A stretch of 64,000 nucleotides of DNA from CAYSCZ01 sp051155775. GTDB lineage: Bacteria; Bacteroidota; Bacteroidia; Cytophagales; Cyclobacteriaceae. The position numbers and the translations under genes were made by a program. Below the pieces are notes generated by a model. The model made no database searches. It had not been told where the DNA came from and was given only the letters and a program-made list of their open reading frames with translations. Numbering within the stretch: the stretch's first letter is position 1; each line of letters opens with the position of its first letter. The stretch lies in the NCBI GenBank assembly GCA_051155775.1, contig DAXETV010000013.1:94310-158309 (forward strand). Direction: 5' to 3'. Positions 9,334 to 17,938 of this stretch are shown in pieces.

Positions 9334-9473
9334 AATTGTTATTGAAAAATTGGTGGACTAATTTATGCAAGTCGCACTGAATAATTAAATGTTTGTTGAT
9401 CTGTCATGGTTTGATTTATTCACAAACACCTTATGATAAAAATCATTTACTTTGCTCCCGTATAATTTAAATC

Positions 9474-10439
9474 ATGAGAATTGCTGTAATTGACCTTGGA
9501 ACAAACACTTTTCATTTGCTGATCGCAGAGGTAAATGACACCTCATTCACAGTGATTCACAGGATGAAGATTGGTGTGAAAATTGGTGAACGGGGAATAA
9601 ATCAGGGCTACATAGTACCGGAAGCCATTGAAAGAGCTAAAGAAGCTTTGCTGAGATTCAAGCGTGTAATGAAAGACTTTTTGGTGGAGAATATTTACAC
9701 TACCGCTACCAGTGCCATCAGAAATGCAAAAAACGGTAAAGCATTAGCCTACGAATTGGAACAACTTATAGGCATAAAGATCAGAATTATTACCGGACAT
9801 GAGGAGGCAGAATTTATTTATTATGGTGTAAAACACGCCATGGACCTGGGTGACGAAGTCTCCTTGGTAATGGATATCGGCGGAGGCAGCATTGAACTCA
9901 TCATAGGAAATGCACACCAGGAATACTGGAAAGAAAGCTATGAGGTGGGAGGACAAAGACTTGTAGAAAGATTTCAAAAGAATGACCCCATTTCTTTAGA
10001 AGAAATAGATGGTTTACAATCATACCTGGATGAAGAATTGATTGGCTTAAAAGCGGTAATAGCTAAGTATCAACCAACGGTGCTTGTAGGCTCATCAGGA
10101 ACATTTGATACATTGAGTGAAATCTATCAGATGGAAAATGGTATAGAAAAAAAATTGGATCAAACAGAATTCCCACTGCCTTATTCTAATTTTAAGGCGA
10201 TGTTAAAATCTATAATTTCCAAAAACAAAGAAGAGCGGCTGCTGATCCCGGGTATGATTGAATTGAGGGTGGACATGATCGTGGTTGCTTCCTTGTTGGT
10301 AAATTATATACTGGATGTATCACAAATAAAAAAACTACGGGTTTCTGCATATGCTTTAAAAGAAGGTGTCCTTCTTCATACCTTACACAATATTTTCAAT
10401 AATCAAAAAACGATTAAAATACAGGACTATATCCAATAG
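9474..10439 (+). CDS. Ppx/GppA family phosphatase (exopolyphosphatase-like)
   Basis: The protein belongs to the ASKHA-fold family that hydrolyses polyphosphate or pppGpp. The phosphate-1 loop is AVIDLGTNTFHLLIAE at the N-terminus and the phosphate-2 loop is VMDIGGGSIELIIG near residue 137. VGGQRLVERF and VGSSGTFDTL follow. At 321 residues it has only the two actin-like domains and lacks the C-terminal HD domain of long Ppx enzymes. Start codon ATG at 9474 places the phosphate-1 loop right at the N-terminus, as expected. It faces away from the carboxylase gene across a 140-base intergenic region. Confidence 0.9.
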   Translation: MRIAVIDLGTNTFHLLIAEVNDTSFTVIHRMKIGVKIGERGINQGYIVPEAIERAKEALLRFKRVMKDFLVENIYTTATSAIRNAKNGKALAYELEQLIGIKIRIITGHEEAEFIYYGVKHAMDLGDEVSLVMDIGGGSIELIIGNAHQEYWKESYEVGGQRLVERFQKNDPISLEEIDGLQSYLDEELIGLKAVIAKYQPTVLVGSSGTFDTLSEIYQMENGIEKKLDQTEFPLPYSNFKAMLKSIISKNKEERLLIPGMIELRVDMIVVASLLVNYILDVSQIKKLRVSAYALKEGVLLHTLHNIFNNQKTIKIQDYIQ

Positions 10440-10469
10440 AGTAATGGCTTTATTTGGATTGATTTTTTT

Positions 10470-11552
10470 ATGAAATACTTTCCATATACCTACCTGAAAG
10501 AATTTATCAAGGAGGTTTTAATTAAAATTGGTCATTCCGAAAAAGATGCTGACCTGGCTTCTAGCGTACTTATCAAGGCGGATTTAAGAGGAATCGATTC
10601 ACATGGCTTAGCCCGGCTAAGTGGCTATGTAAGATTATGGGAAGTAGATAGAATTAATTCATCGCCGGGCATCAAAATTACAAAAGAAACGCCCACTACT
10701 GCTGTCGTTGACGCTGATAGAGCATTGGGTTTGATTTCTGCGCCAAAGGCTATGGAAATTGCTATTGAAAAAGCAGGGCAGGTTGGCTCAGGATGGGTAG
10801 CAGTAAATAATTCAAATCATTTTGGAATTGCCGGATATCATGCCATGATGGCATTGGAACATGATATGATAGGCTTTGCTATGACCAATGCGAGTCCTTT
10901 GGTGGCACCAACTTATTCAAAACAAAGGTTGTTGGGAACTAATCCAATAGCCGTTGCGATACCTGCAAATAGAAATAAACCATTTGTTTTGGATATGGCT
11001 ACTACCACTGCTGCTAATGGTAAATTAGAAGTTATGGAGCGAAAGAATGAAAGCGTTCCGGTTGGTTGGATACAAGATCCTGATGGAAAATCCACAAAAG
11101 ATCCCAGGGGAGTAAAAAAAGGAGGTGCTTTATTACCCCTTGGGGGAGATCGTATCCATGGTTCTCATAAAGGCTATGGGCTGGGCGCTGTGGTTGATAT
11201 TTTATGCGGTGTGTTGTCAGGTGCTAATTATGGCCCCTGGGTTCCACCTTTTGTTGCTTTTTTAAATCCAAAAGATGATTTGGTGGGAGAAGGCCTGGGT
11301 CACTTTGTCGGGGCGTTTAAGATTGATAGTTTTCAATCCCCTGAGTCATTCAAGGATCATATGGATAATTGGATCGATACATTTCGAAATTCGAAGGTTG
11401 TTGATGGGTTTGATAAAGTTTTAATCCCAGGAGAACCAGAAAAAGAAATGGAACAGCAGCGGATAGAAAAAGGAATACCATTAATGGATGAGGTTATAAA
11501 AGACCTTGAAACACTCACAAAAAAGTTCGGCCTTGCATATAAATTCTTTTAG
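10470..11552 (+). CDS. Malate/L-lactate/ureidoglycolate dehydrogenase family oxidoreductase
   Basis: This 360-residue protein is a member of the Ldh_2 family of NAD(P)-dependent 2-hydroxyacid dehydrogenases, which are unrelated to classical Rossmann LDH. Family marks include RGIDSHGLARLSGYV, VNNSNHFGIAGYHAMMAL, TNASPLVAPTYSKQRLLGTNP, and FVLDMATTTAANGK, with HGSHKGYGLG towards the C-terminal side. The substrate cannot be assigned beyond the family. It lies 30 bases behind the Ppx/GppA gene and is followed by a strong terminator-like hairpin. Confidence 0.9.
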   Translation: MKYFPYTYLKEFIKEVLIKIGHSEKDADLASSVLIKADLRGIDSHGLARLSGYVRLWEVDRINSSPGIKITKETPTTAVVDADRALGLISAPKAMEIAIEKAGQVGSGWVAVNNSNHFGIAGYHAMMALEHDMIGFAMTNASPLVAPTYSKQRLLGTNPIAVAIPANRNKPFVLDMATTTAANGKLEVMERKNESVPVGWIQDPDGKSTKDPRGVKKGGALLPLGGDRIHGSHKGYGLGAVVDILCGVLSGANYGPWVPPFVAFLNPKDDLVGEGLGHFVGAFKIDSFQSPESFKDHMDNWIDTFRNSKVVDGFDKVLIPGEPEKEMEQQRIEKGIPLMDEVIKDLETLTKKFGLAYKFF

Positions 11553-11684
11553 TATTTTCATGGAATAATGCTAGTTTTTGTACAAACATTTTTATTACTC
11601 ACACAAATTTTATCGTTAAAAGTTTATAATAATATCAGAATTCTAATTACGGAATCTTGATATCGTTCATCTATTGGCGTTTAG

Positions 11685-11714
11685 CGGCATGCGATTCAAT
11701 GCATGCCGTTTTTT
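11685..11714 (+). terminator. Rho-independent terminator of the dehydrogenase gene
   Basis: A perfect 8-bp stem (CGGCATGC pairing with GCATGCCG) with an 8-base loop is followed by six Ts. It lies about 130 bases downstream of the dehydrogenase stop codon on the plus strand. Confidence 0.8.
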
Positions 11715-11716
11715 AT

Positions 11717-11749
11717 AAAAAAAAGACTTCTCAAGGAGAAGTCTTTTTT
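11717..11749. terminator. Bidirectional terminator between convergent genes
   Basis: A perfect 8-bp stem (GACTTCTC pairing with GAGAAGTC) with a three-base loop is flanked by a run of As on the left and six Ts on the right. It can therefore end transcription in both directions: from the dehydrogenase side and from the DUF1080 lipoprotein gene, whose stop codon is about 30 bases away. Confidence 0.8.
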
Positions 11750-11777
11750 GATTAAGACTAAGAAATTAATGTGAGTC

Positions 11778-12590
11778 TTACAGCTCTTTTATTTTAATGT
11801 TACGGAACCACACATTATCTCCATGATCCTGCAACCCAATATAGCCTTCCATGGCAATATCCCCCCAATTTGGATTCAAATCAGGCCATTTACTTACAGC
11901 AATTAATGCTTTCATTCGGTCTGATCCTATGGTATACTGCACCACGGTATCTCCATTTTGAATGTGTGTAATTTCATTGCCGATGGCCAATACTTCTGCC
12001 TGGTTCCATGTATTTGGCCCTTTAAAATTTTGAGGGTCTGCCGGGATCATATCGTATAAAGATCCTGCCATACGGTTACCATCTTTGCCTAAGTTTGCAT
12101 CTGGGTGGTTTTCATTGTCTAATACCTGCATTTCAGGAGCGGTCTTCCAGATATAATCGTATTCAGGAAGTTCACGTCCCCGGTAGAATATTCCTGCGTT
12201 AGCTCCACTATCCACCATCCACTCAACTTTAAAGTGAAAATCACCAAATTTTTTATCATATATAATATCTCCACCATCTTTTGCACCAGATTCTCCCCTT
12301 CCTGAACCCTGGATATGAATAGCCTGTTTTTCTTCATCAATTATCCAGGCGGCTGGAAAATTCTCTTTTTGGTATCCTCTCCATCTTTCTGTGGATTCTC
12401 CATCAAAAAGCAGCATCCATCCATCCGATTTCTCAGCTTCTGAAAGCGCGTTGGCTTTTGCCTCTTCCATAACAGGAGCTTCTGATTCTTCTGAAGCTGT
12501 ACTTTCTTCTGTAGATTTTTTCCCCTGATCGCATGCAGTAACAATCAGAAAAATAAGAACAACTACTAAGGCATAATTTTTCAATAACAT
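11778..12590 (-). CDS. Exported DUF1080 (3-keto-disaccharide hydrolase-like) lipoprotein
   Basis: The N-terminus is a lipoprotein signal with lipobox IVTAC (Cys20), followed by a Ser/Glu-rich linker. The DUF1080 domain starts near residue 55 with DGWMLLFDGESTERWRGY and shows the family text DFHFKVEWMVDSGANAGIFYRG, then WNQAEVLAIGNEITHIQNG and the final YIGLQDHGDNVWFRNIKIKEL. DUF1080 domains have a concanavalin-like beta-sandwich, and characterised relatives act on 3-keto-sugar glycosides. It lies 40 bases after the Gfo/Idh/MocA gene and is probably co-transcribed, consistent with a two-step oxidise-then-cleave route outside the cytoplasm. Confidence 0.9.
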   Translation of the reverse strand: MLLKNYALVVVLIFLIVTACDQGKKSTEESTASEESEAPVMEEAKANALSEAEKSDGWMLLFDGESTERWRGYQKENFPAAWIIDEEKQAIHIQGSGRGESGAKDGGDIIYDKKFGDFHFKVEWMVDSGANAGIFYRGRELPEYDYIWKTAPEMQVLDNENHPDANLGKDGNRMAGSLYDMIPADPQNFKGPNTWNQAEVLAIGNEITHIQNGDTVVQYTIGSDRMKALIAVSKWPDLNPNWGDIAMEGYIGLQDHGDNVWFRNIKIKEL

Positions 12591-12630
12591 TTTTTTATAT
12601 TTTGATTTTAAAAATTAAAAAATTTATCAT

Positions 12631-14148
12631 TTAGCTTGGCATTTCAGGTAAAGACCAGCCGTCCCGGTAAGTATGTTTAACAAGTTCTGAAGCAAATGCT
12701 TTAGCAGACATTGGATCAGTCCATGTTTTATCAAAAGTAGGATGACCATCTTCAATCTGGAATCCATCTTTAATCACCATTTTGATCTCTTCATCATCAG
12801 TAATATTCGTAAACTCCATTTTCTCACCGTCCCATTCCAGTTCTTTGTTAAGGCTTTGTAATCTTACAGCCATGACGCCCATGACCACCATTTCATTGAA
12901 AGGGCCGGCTTCGGCAAAGTCTGAAGTTGTTGGTTTCCGGCTTTCCGGATTTTCCTTGCAGGCCCTTACCCAATCCATTTCATGTCCTCCTTCTCCCCAA
13001 GCTTTTCCTATTTCTTCGCCTACTCTTCGCTCAGTCCTTTTTACTTCTGGAACTCTGCCCGAAAGTAATTCAGGTTCAACACCATAGCATCCAATGTGGA
13101 GTATATCTTTTGAGCCATAAAAGAAACTTCCGCCGCCTGCTTTATTAGGATTTTTTCCAGCGGGCCAGTTTTCCGGTAATTCAGGCCTTATGCCACCATC
13201 ATACCAATATACTTCAACCTCGGGCATCTTTGTTCTTCCAACTTTATCCCTCTCGGGAAAAATTAATTTTACTGACTGGGCATTAGGGGCACAATTTTCA
13301 AGCAATAGTGTAGAGCTACCCTGGGCCTTAATGGGGTAACCTAGTTTAAGTCCTTCAAATACAGGATGCAAGATATGGCATGCCATATCACCAAGAGCGC
13401 CTGTTCCATAATTCCACCATCCCCTCCAGTTCCAAGGGTGATAAATTTCATTGTAAGGTACCATTTTTGCTGGCCCAGTAAATAGTTCCCAGTTTAATGT
13501 ATCAGGTACCCAATGACCTTGATCAGGTGTGTTAAGTCCTTGCGGCCAAATTGGACGGTCAGTGAACGATTCTACTTTTGTAACTTCACCAATTTCACCA
13601 TTCCATATCCACTCACAGGCTTTAGCAACTCCATCGCCAGAGGCACCCTGATTACCCATTTGGGTTGCTACTTTATATTTTGCAGCTAATTTGGTTAGCA
13701 GTCTTGATTCATATACAGAATGCGTAAGTGGTTTTTGGAGGTAAACATGCTTGCCCATCGTTATGGCTTGAGCAGCTGTAATTGCATGGGTATGGTCAGC
13801 GGTAGCAATGACCACAGCATCAATCTGATCACCCATTTCATCATACAATTTTCTCCAGTCCCAATATTTTTTTGCTTTAGGAAAGTCACTAAAAGCCTTT
13901 GTAGAATACTTCCAATCAACATCACAGAGTGCTACAATATTCTCCGATTTCATATTCATAAGGTTTCTACGACCCATGCCTCCCACGCCTACTCCTGCAA
14001 TATTAAGCTTGTCACTCGGAGGTGTGTGGCCTAAGCCGGATACGACCGTACTTGGAACTATAGTGACTCCCGCCGCGAAAGCGCTGCTTCTTTTCATAAA
14101 ATCTCTCCTTGAGGAGTCTGTGTTTAAGTTTTCTTTATTATTTCCCAT
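12631..14148 (-). CDS. Tat-exported Gfo/Idh/MocA family oxidoreductase
   Basis: The protein has a Tat signal with twin Arg14-Arg15 in SSRRDFMKRSSAFAAG and a hydrophobic stretch after it. The Rossmann fold begins with LNIAGVGVGGMGRRNLMN, then IVALCDVD. The family motif LQKPLTHSVYESRLL carries the conserved catalytic Lys (EKP-type, here QKP). At 505 residues it is of the long Bacteroidota periplasmic type, with an extended C-terminal substrate domain. Members bind NAD(P) tightly and oxidise or rearrange sugars. Its neighbour is a DUF1080 lipoprotein, and a cytochrome c gene diverges from it. Confidence 0.9.
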   Translation of the reverse strand: MGNNKENLNTDSSRRDFMKRSSAFAAGVTIVPSTVVSGLGHTPPSDKLNIAGVGVGGMGRRNLMNMKSENIVALCDVDWKYSTKAFSDFPKAKKYWDWRKLYDEMGDQIDAVVIATADHTHAITAAQAITMGKHVYLQKPLTHSVYESRLLTKLAAKYKVATQMGNQGASGDGVAKACEWIWNGEIGEVTKVESFTDRPIWPQGLNTPDQGHWVPDTLNWELFTGPAKMVPYNEIYHPWNWRGWWNYGTGALGDMACHILHPVFEGLKLGYPIKAQGSSTLLLENCAPNAQSVKLIFPERDKVGRTKMPEVEVYWYDGGIRPELPENWPAGKNPNKAGGGSFFYGSKDILHIGCYGVEPELLSGRVPEVKRTERRVGEEIGKAWGEGGHEMDWVRACKENPESRKPTTSDFAEAGPFNEMVVMGVMAVRLQSLNKELEWDGEKMEFTNITDDEEIKMVIKDGFQIEDGHPTFDKTWTDPMSAKAFASELVKHTYRDGWSLPEMPS

Positions 14149-14228
14149 TGCTTAAGATAATTTTTGATATGAAAATTCCCTAAAAATTAATGAATAAATT
14201 AACATTATGGCAATATTCAGTCGATTTT

Positions 14229-14236
14229 CAAACCTA
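14229..14236 (-). promoter_or_regulatory. Putative -7 element for the Gfo/Idh/MocA-DUF1080 operon
   Basis: On the minus strand this reads TAGGTTTG, a perfect TAnnTTTG match, about 80 bases upstream of the oxidoreductase start. A TTTG -33 box is not seen at the usual 19-20 base spacing. The only nearby resemblance, CTTG, is 24 bases away, so this is a moderate call. Confidence 0.35.
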
Positions 14237-14281
14237 ACTTTTATATGTTAGTAATTGGCACAAGGACTTATTAGAAAGAGT

Positions 14282-14755
14282 ATGCTTAATATTAGAAAAG
14301 TGCAATTCCTGGTCATGTTAATGCTTACAGCGTTTCTGATGGATTGTACGTCCAGGAAATCAAAAGATATACCAACTGAAAAAAGGGAGGTTGAGGAAAT
14401 AGTCAAAGTTGAGAAGGAGGAAAAGGAGCCTGGGAAAAACGTCTATCAAAAGTATTGTATGACCTGTCATTTAGCTGACGGAGAGGGGATAGCTGGATTA
14501 TATCCACCATTGAATGCAACTGGTTGGGTAAATGGTGATAAAGAACGGTTAATAAGGATCATGTTACAAGGAATAGATGGAGAGATAAAGGTCAAAGGCC
14601 TTATATATAATCAAGCGATGGCCTCCTATAGTTATTTGTCTGATAAAGAAGTATCAGATGTCTTAACTTATATAAGAACAAATTTTGGTAATAATTCAGG
14701 GAAGGTAACAGTTGAAGAAGTGTCTATGGTAAGGGATTCCTTGGAAAATATATGA
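14282..14755 (+). CDS. Exported monohaem cytochrome c
   Basis: I start the gene at ATG 14282 (157 residues) rather than at an upstream TTG, because this puts a hydrophobic signal segment (FLVMLMLTAFLM) at the N-terminus. A Cys at residue 22 could be lipidated, but LMDC is a poor lipobox. A charged linker leads to the haem-binding CMTCH (Cys59, Cys62, His63) in a class I domain with GLYPPL; the likely axial Met is Met113 in NQAMASY. The last helix is VSDVLTYIRTNFGN. It diverges from the exported sugar oxidoreductase and may carry its electrons, which is inference only. Confidence 0.87.
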   Translation: MLNIRKVQFLVMLMLTAFLMDCTSRKSKDIPTEKREVEEIVKVEKEEKEPGKNVYQKYCMTCHLADGEGIAGLYPPLNATGWVNGDKERLIRIMLQGIDGEIKVKGLIYNQAMASYSYLSDKEVSDVLTYIRTNFGNNSGKVTVEEVSMVRDSLENI

Positions 14756-14819
14756 TAAAAATCAACCGGTATAGTGATACTTGCTAGGTTAAGTCACGAT
14801 CAAAAATGTAATTTTATTA

Positions 14820-15272
14820 ATGCAACTAAAAAATTTAGATATGGATTTATCTAATACCATTGATTCAGTAATGTCCAAAAATGTGAAGACCATAGCGTTG
14901 GACAGCCCCCTATCAACAGCTAACAGATTATTTGTAAAAAATAAAATACGTCATTTACCTGTTGTAAATAAAGGGCAATTAGTAGGGATTCTAAGTCATA
15001 CTGATCTATTAAGGCTAAGTTTTGGGAGTACTTTTGGTACGGAGGAATCAAACGACGATACAATTCTTGATATGCTCACAATAGAACATGTAATGCAGAA
15101 TAATCCAACCATTGTTTATCCAAAAACCACCATAAGGGAGGCAGTAAAGATTCTTAGTAACGCAGTATTTCATGCACTACCTGTGGTTGATGATAAGGGT
15201 AAAGTGATAGGGATACTTACTACAACCGACATTCTGAAATATGTCCTTGAATATACGCTGCAGAAAGTATAA
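14820..15272 (+). CDS. Two-CBS-domain protein
   Basis: The 150-residue protein consists of a tandem pair of CBS domains, which bind adenine nucleotides and usually sense energy state. The first runs from SVMSKNVKTIALDSP to LVGILSHTDLLRL, the second from VMQNNPTIVYPKTT to VIGILTTTDILKYV. No other domain is attached, so its target is unknown. It lies 64 bases behind the cytochrome c gene, so the two could share a transcript. A second ATG at 14841 is a possible alternative start. Confidence 0.9.
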   Translation: MQLKNLDMDLSNTIDSVMSKNVKTIALDSPLSTANRLFVKNKIRHLPVVNKGQLVGILSHTDLLRLSFGSTFGTEESNDDTILDMLTIEHVMQNNPTIVYPKTTIREAVKILSNAVFHALPVVDDKGKVIGILTTTDILKYVLEYTLQKV

Positions 15273-15273
15273 T

Positions 15274-15303
15274 AAAAAAGGACCTATTGTGAGAAGGTCC
15301 TTT
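15274..15303. terminator. Shared terminator between the CBS gene and tsf
   Basis: A 9-bp stem (AAAGGACCT with AGGTCCTTT, starting at 15277) encloses a 9-base loop. The A-run on its left gives a U-run for the minus-strand tsf transcript, and a short T-run serves the plus strand. It sits between two convergent genes only 53 bases apart. Confidence 0.75.
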
Positions 15304-15325
15304 CATAATTCAAATTGCAGAAAAG

Positions 15326-16153
15326 CTATCCAATTGTTATACGAATAAATTTTTCTACGGTAAGACCCTTGGAAACGCTGTCAAGATATTTACCGACATT
15401 CATGCTGTTGTCTTTCACAAAGGGTTGGCTAAGTAATGTGTTTTCCTTAAAAAATTTATTGAGCTTACCCTGAGCAATTTTTTCTAACATGTTTTCAGGC
15501 TTGCCTTCAGCTTTGGCCTGCTCTATGCCAATTTGCAATTCCTGCTCTATTACTTCCTTGTCAACGCCATCTTTGTCAACTGCTACCGGACGCATAGCAG
15601 CTATTTGCATTGCTACGTCCCTGCCGGCACCTGTTACTTCAGCGCCATTTACATTTTTAAGTCCCACTAATACGCCTATTTTGGAACCATGTATATAGGA
15701 TACGACTGTTTCTCCGGTTAACTTTTCTAAATTTTTTATTTCAATCTTTTCTCCGATTTTTCCAATCAATTCAGAGATTTTTTCCTCTATGCTTAAGTCA
15801 CCAAGTTTGAGTGCTTTTAATTCATCAATTGTAGATACTTTATTAGTAAATGCCTGATCCAGTATTTTTTCACCAAGGTCGACAAATTCATCATTCTTCG
15901 CCACAAAATCTGTTTCACAAGTTAATGAAATCATTATAGCCTCTTTTTTATCTTCGCTGGTTTTTACAAGGATTATACCTTCTGAGGTTTCCCTGTCTGC
16001 CCTTGAAGCTGAAACTTTTTGACCTTTTTTCCTTAACAATTCGATTGCCTTATCAAAGTCCCCGTCTGATTCTACCAGGGCTTTTTTACAATCCATCATA
16101 CCTGCTCCGGTCATTTGACGTAGTTTGTTGACATCTTTTGCTGAAATTCCCAT
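15326..16153 (-). CDS. tsf: Translation elongation factor Ts
   Basis: EF-Ts recycles EF-Tu by nucleotide exchange. The N-terminal UBA-like domain has VNKLRQMTGAGMMDCKKAL, the classical signature, and the core contains TCETDFVAKNDEF, which contacts EF-Tu. VGLKNVNGAEVTGAGRDVAMQIAAMRP follows in two shorter recognisable pieces. The length of 275 residues is normal. It is the last gene of the rplM-rpsI-rpsB-tsf operon, separated from rpsB by 95 bases that hold a hairpin. Confidence 0.97.
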   Translation of the reverse strand: MGISAKDVNKLRQMTGAGMMDCKKALVESDGDFDKAIELLRKKGQKVSASRADRETSEGIILVKTSEDKKEAIMISLTCETDFVAKNDEFVDLGEKILDQAFTNKVSTIDELKALKLGDLSIEEKISELIGKIGEKIEIKNLEKLTGETVVSYIHGSKIGVLVGLKNVNGAEVTGAGRDVAMQIAAMRPVAVDKDGVDKEVIEQELQIGIEQAKAEGKPENMLEKIAQGKLNKFFKENTLLSQPFVKDNSMNVGKYLDSVSKGLTVEKFIRITIG

Positions 16154-16175
16154 GATTTTTTGATTTTTTTAAAAT

Positions 16176-16211
16176 AAAAATTGAACACTGAAAGAGATCA
16201 ATGTTCAATTT
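16176..16211 (-). terminator. Hairpin in the rpsB-tsf spacer, possible attenuator or partial terminator
   Basis: A 10-bp perfect stem (arms 16178-16187 and 16202-16211) with a 14-base loop lies between rpsB and tsf. Read on the minus strand it is followed by a U-rich stretch. It could reduce read-through into tsf or stabilise the rpsB message; the sequence alone cannot tell which. Confidence 0.5.
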
Positions 16212-16248
16212 ATTTAAGTTGTGAAGTATGATATATTATAGTTAAATA

Positions 16249-17019
16249 TTAATTAACAGTTTCTTCTTTTTGATCCATCTCTTTTTTCTTATCCTCTTCC
16301 TCTTTTAATTTAGCTTCTTCTTTGTCCTTTCTTCTTTCGTTAAGACCTTGCTCGACCGCTTTTCCAATGTATTTTGTAATAATTTCAATAGAATTGAAAG
16401 CATCGTCATTAGCAGGTACTGGATATTCCACAAAGTTTGGATTCGAATTGGTATCCACCATAGCAAAGACTGGTATATTTAGTTTTTGTGCTTCAGATAT
16501 GGCTATATGCTCTCTTTTGATATCAACAATAAACAAGGCTGCCGGAAGTCTGGTTAAATCAGATATACCACCTAAAGTCTTTTCCAGTTTTTCACGTTCC
16601 CTACCAATCATTAATCGTTCACGCTTTGCCATGTTCTGATAAGCTTCATCTTTCATCATTTTATCGATCGAGGCCATCTTTTTTAGGCTCTTTCTAATGG
16701 TTGAAAAATTGGTAAGCATACCTCCCAGCCATCTTTCAGTCACATGTGGCATATTTAACCTTTCGGCTTCTTTTGCCACAAGGTCTTTTGCCTGCTTTTT
16801 TGTGGCCACAAACATGACCTTTCTCCCGGATCTGACGATTGCTTTAATGGCTTCTCCTGCATCTTTTAAACAAACAAGTGTTTTGTTGAGATCAATGATG
16901 TGTATTCCATTTTTCTCCATGAATATGAATGGAGCCATTTTAGGGTCCCATTTTCTTGTCAGGTGACCAAAGTGCACACCTGCATCTAGCAGATCCTTAT
17001 GTGTAATATTATCCATCAA
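16249..17019 (-). CDS. rpsB: 30S ribosomal protein S2
   Basis: S2 joins the small subunit late and helps dock S1. The family signature is at the N-terminus (LLDAGVHFGHLTRKWDPKM), with FVATKKQAKDLVAKEA and RWLGGMLTNFSTI following. PVFAMVDTNSNPNFVEYPVP is the second S2 signature region. After residue 225 there is a charged Lys/Glu-rich tail that is common in this phylum. It follows rpsI by six bases. Confidence 0.97.
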   Translation of the reverse strand: MMDNITHKDLLDAGVHFGHLTRKWDPKMAPFIFMEKNGIHIIDLNKTLVCLKDAGEAIKAIVRSGRKVMFVATKKQAKDLVAKEAERLNMPHVTERWLGGMLTNFSTIRKSLKKMASIDKMMKDEAYQNMAKRERLMIGREREKLEKTLGGISDLTRLPAALFIVDIKREHIAISEAQKLNIPVFAMVDTNSNPNFVEYPVPANDDAFNSIEIITKYIGKAVEQGLNERRKDKEEAKLKEEEDKKKEMDQKEETVN

Positions 17020-17025
17020 TCAATT

Positions 17026-17412
17026 TTATCGTTTACTGAACTGGAATCTTTTTCTTGCTTTTCTTCTGCCATATTTCTTTCTCTCCACCATTCTGGAATC
17101 CCTCACGAGATAGCCTTCTTTTTTAAGCGGGGACCTGTACTCATTGTCTATTTGCGTCAACGCTCTGGCCATGGCTAATCTTATTGCTTCGGCCTGCCCT
17201 GTTAGTCCTCCACCTTTTACATTGATCTTAATATCCTGTTTCCCGTCTTCTTCTACTTTGACTAGTGGTTGCTTTACAATGGTCTGAAGTATTTCAGAAG
17301 GGAAATAATTCTCTATAGGCCGATCATTGATGGTGATGTTTCCTCCACCACTTTTCATGTATAATCTGGCGACAGAAGTTTTTCTTCTACCTATGGTGTT
17401 AATATATGCCAT
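17026..17412 (-). CDS. rpsI: 30S ribosomal protein S9
   Basis: The 128-residue protein starts with INTIGRRKTSVARLYM, has GGGLTGQAEAIRLAMARAL in the middle and ends with the basic tail RKARKRFQFSKR that reaches the P-site tRNA. It overlaps the rplM stop by one base, the typical L13-S9 pairing. Confidence 0.97.
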   Translation of the reverse strand: MAYINTIGRRKTSVARLYMKSGGGNITINDRPIENYFPSEILQTIVKQPLVKVEEDGKQDIKINVKGGGLTGQAEAIRLAMARALTQIDNEYRSPLKKEGYLVRDSRMVERKKYGRRKARKRFQFSKR

Positions 17413-17855
17413 TAGAATTTTATTTCTTTAGGTTGCTGAGCTTCGTGTGGATGCTCTTTTGAGTTGTAAACGTAGAGGTTTTTTATAATTTTTCTGCCCA
17501 GCCTGTTTTTTGGCAACATACCCTGAACCGCTTTTTCTATTAAAATACTTGCTGACTTAGCTTTTATCTCTCTCGGTGTGCTTACCCTTTGACCACCAGG
17601 ATATCCTGTATGCCTCACATATTTTTTATCTGTCCATTTTTTACCGGTCAATCTTATGTGATCTGCATTGATTACAATTACGTTATCCCCACAATCCACA
17701 TGAGGTGTATAGTAGGCTTTATGCTTACCTCTTATTATTTTAGCAATATCGCTTGCCACTCTGCCTAAAACCTGATTCTTAGCATCAACTAAAAACCAAT
17801 TTTTTTCTACATTTTCCTTGGACAGCGATATTGTTTTGTAACTTAATGAATCCAC
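17412..17855 (-). CDS. rplM: 50S ribosomal protein L13
   Basis: L13 is an early-assembling large-subunit protein. Recognisable text includes WFLVDAKNQVLGRVAS, GDNVIVINADHIRLTGKKW and HTGYPGG, then VQGMLPKNRLGR. It is the first gene of the ribosomal operon and has a well-formed promoter directly upstream. The roughly 40-base leader between that promoter and the ATG contains a small Tcctt/aagga stem, which could be an L13 autoregulatory site, though this is only a suggestion. Confidence 0.97.
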   Translation of the reverse strand: MDSLSYKTISLSKENVEKNWFLVDAKNQVLGRVASDIAKIIRGKHKAYYTPHVDCGDNVIVINADHIRLTGKKWTDKKYVRHTGYPGGQRVSTPREIKAKSASILIEKAVQGMLPKNRLGRKIIKNLYVYNSKEHPHEAQQPKEIKF

Positions 17856-17896
17856 TACTTATTAATTTTTATTCAATCCTTCCAAAAAAAGGAGTG

Positions 17897-17928
17897 CAAA
17901 GATAAATTCATGATATTTTAATTGCAAA
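17897..17928 (-). promoter_or_regulatory. Promoter of the rplM-rpsI-rpsB-tsf operon
   Basis: On the minus strand TTTG (17928-17925) is followed after 20 bases by TATCTTTG (17904-17897). Both match the Bacteroidota -33 and -7 consensus and the spacing is right. Transcription would start about 35 bases before the rplM ATG. This is the best promoter in the window. Confidence 0.7.
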
Positions 17929-17938
17929 TAATAAAAAT

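Noticed and set aside
9334..9473. Divergent promoter between the carboxylase and Ppx/GppA genes
   Set aside because: Only imperfect -7 matches (TTACTTTG) with a misplaced TTTG were found, so I do not list a promoter.
12782..14034. Plus-strand ORFs opposite the Gfo/Idh/MocA gene
   Set aside because: They have no recognisable domains and are antisense to a clear protein family.
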